Shown here one piece after another: positions 62,743-64,000 of a stretch of DNA of 64,000 nucleotides. The notes below the pieces were generated by a model that saw only the letters and a list, made by a program, of their open reading frames with translations, made no database searches and was not told where the DNA came from. The first letter of the stretch is position 1. Each line of letters begins with the position of its first letter. The stretch is from Apostichopus japonicus (lineage: Eukaryota; Echinodermata; Holothuroidea; Aspidochirotida; Stichopodidae), in assembly GCF_037975245.1 (NCBI RefSeq), contig NC_092580.1:26272501-26336500 (forward strand), read 5' to 3'. The translations under genes and the position numbers were made by a program.

Positions 62743-64000
62743 GAGGATGATGTGGGAAATGTGGTACCTGCCTCACTTCAAGAGGTACGTTTGTGATTAT
62801 CACAACAACAACAAATTTAATTCCTTAATCTGATTACTTTTCAAGCCTGTTTCCTTCATTAGTTTAATTCCTCCTTGCTAAACTTCTTGTAAAGACTCTT
62901 TTTCTTCACAAAGATTGCAACTTTAAGTTTAAATAATACTTGTGAGACATTTTGAAATCAATATGAGCTGCAGTGTGCAGATCTAGCCTCGCACACAAAT
63001 TCAAAAGTAGTTATGAACACAATTGCCAAGTTTGCCTGTGGATGCTCCTCAAGATTCCAGTCATGCAGAGTCAGACACAAAAGAAAAGCCCAGGGCCACA
63101 CACCCCCCTCCTTTATAAAATCCAGGAACCACCCTGCACCCCTTCATCATGATGCATGCAAGTATTAGCAACAAAACTTCACAGAAAATTCACCATTTTG
63201 ATCTGAGGTTCATTTCTTCAAACCATTAAATACAAAGAGAACAAAGTAATATAATGTACCTTTCCTGCATTTAGAACATTAAAAACATGATGAAGCGTTT
63301 GGGTCATGTTTATATAATACATATACCAGTGACAGCTGGTTTAGCATGATTTAGTAATTTTTAAAATGATAGCTATCTAGTTAAAGATTCATATTGCATG
63401 GATTGAAAGCATGTACCATGGTGAATTCCCAACCGACTAGTCTAATGCATAATGATCATCCATTTGAGGTTAACTGGCCCTTTTAGTGGGCCCCAGTTCC
63501 CCTTTGGGCTAGTATGTTGTTGACATGTTTCTGAAGAACAGCTTTTTTTGGATGTCCCTCAAGACTTGAAAAACCTACTGCCAACCTACTAAAATGTCAA
63601 CATCTTCTGTGTAATTACAACTTTTACCATGGAAGGCACTCTCAAACACCGAGCTTATGATTTCTAAACCATTCGTGGCAGAAAAATGTCTTGACAACTA
63701 GGCCATGCCAGAAGTAACAAGTTTGACTTAAATAGCTAGGACGTACATAATCAAAGAGATGGTAGGCATAACCCTGTATGAGCAGGGTAGGAAGGGCTAA
63801 TATGTTTCAAGGGAATGGATGATCATTTGTGATCGATATTGCTGATATCATGAGACCTCAATTGAGTAAAAAACCAATTTGACAAAAGTGTATACATATT
63901 TCATTATAGTTCCATGAAAATAAAATCCCAATGAATAATTCTACATCGGATGGTCTATCCAAAACAGCTGCTCGTTTTCACTAGCTGTTGTGGAATGAGG

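Overview
This is a gene-poor, AT-rich stretch of an animal nuclear genome. Long introns, GT-AG splice sites, many microsatellites and minisatellites, and non-autonomous DNA transposons all fit that reading. No bacterial-style coding was seen. The only gene I can support is the 3' part of a Shal-type (Kv4/KCND) voltage-gated potassium channel on the + strand. Its C-terminal tail sequence and the repeat types suggest a marine deuterostome invertebrate, possibly an echinoderm such as a sea cucumber. That assignment is inference.

Layout of the gene: three phase-0 coding exons at 4649-4738, 19158-19247 and 37841-38290 encode 30 + 30 + 149 residues. Together they make the whole cytoplasmic tail after S6, ending in VSAL, and their sum (209 residues) is close to the length of the vertebrate Kv4.2 tail. 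The exons for the T1 domain and S1-S6 were not found and should lie upstream of position 1. The second exon carries the conserved Shal dileucine dendritic-targeting motif. The last exon carries a CC/basic patch, a run of proline-directed Ser/Thr sites and the C-terminal VSAL.

The introns (more than 4.6 kb, 14.4 kb and 18.6 kb) hold most of the notable structure. These are a ~1.1 kb CTACAG minisatellite; a 14-bp GTAC minisatellite; a 367-bp hAT-like element with a perfect 8-bp target-site duplication; a 2.8-kb element of ~400-bp tandem units carrying at least six AGGTCA direct repeats spaced by 4 bp; a near-perfect 52-bp-arm hairpin beside a TA microsatellite; and a 1.26-kb TTAA-flanked inverted-repeat element with an internal 277-bp duplication and a 158-codon open frame.

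From 38,291 to 64,000 I see the gene's 3' UTR and then apparently intergenic DNA. It holds tandem repeats (32-, 52- and ~122-bp units), a second hAT-like element (651 bp, 8-bp target-site duplication), a tRNA-derived pol III promoter relic, two decayed copies of a conserved repeat resembling the hammerhead-like motif of Penelope-like elements, G-quadruplex-type tracts, and two perfect RFX X-box palindromes. No second protein-coding gene could be supported on either strand.
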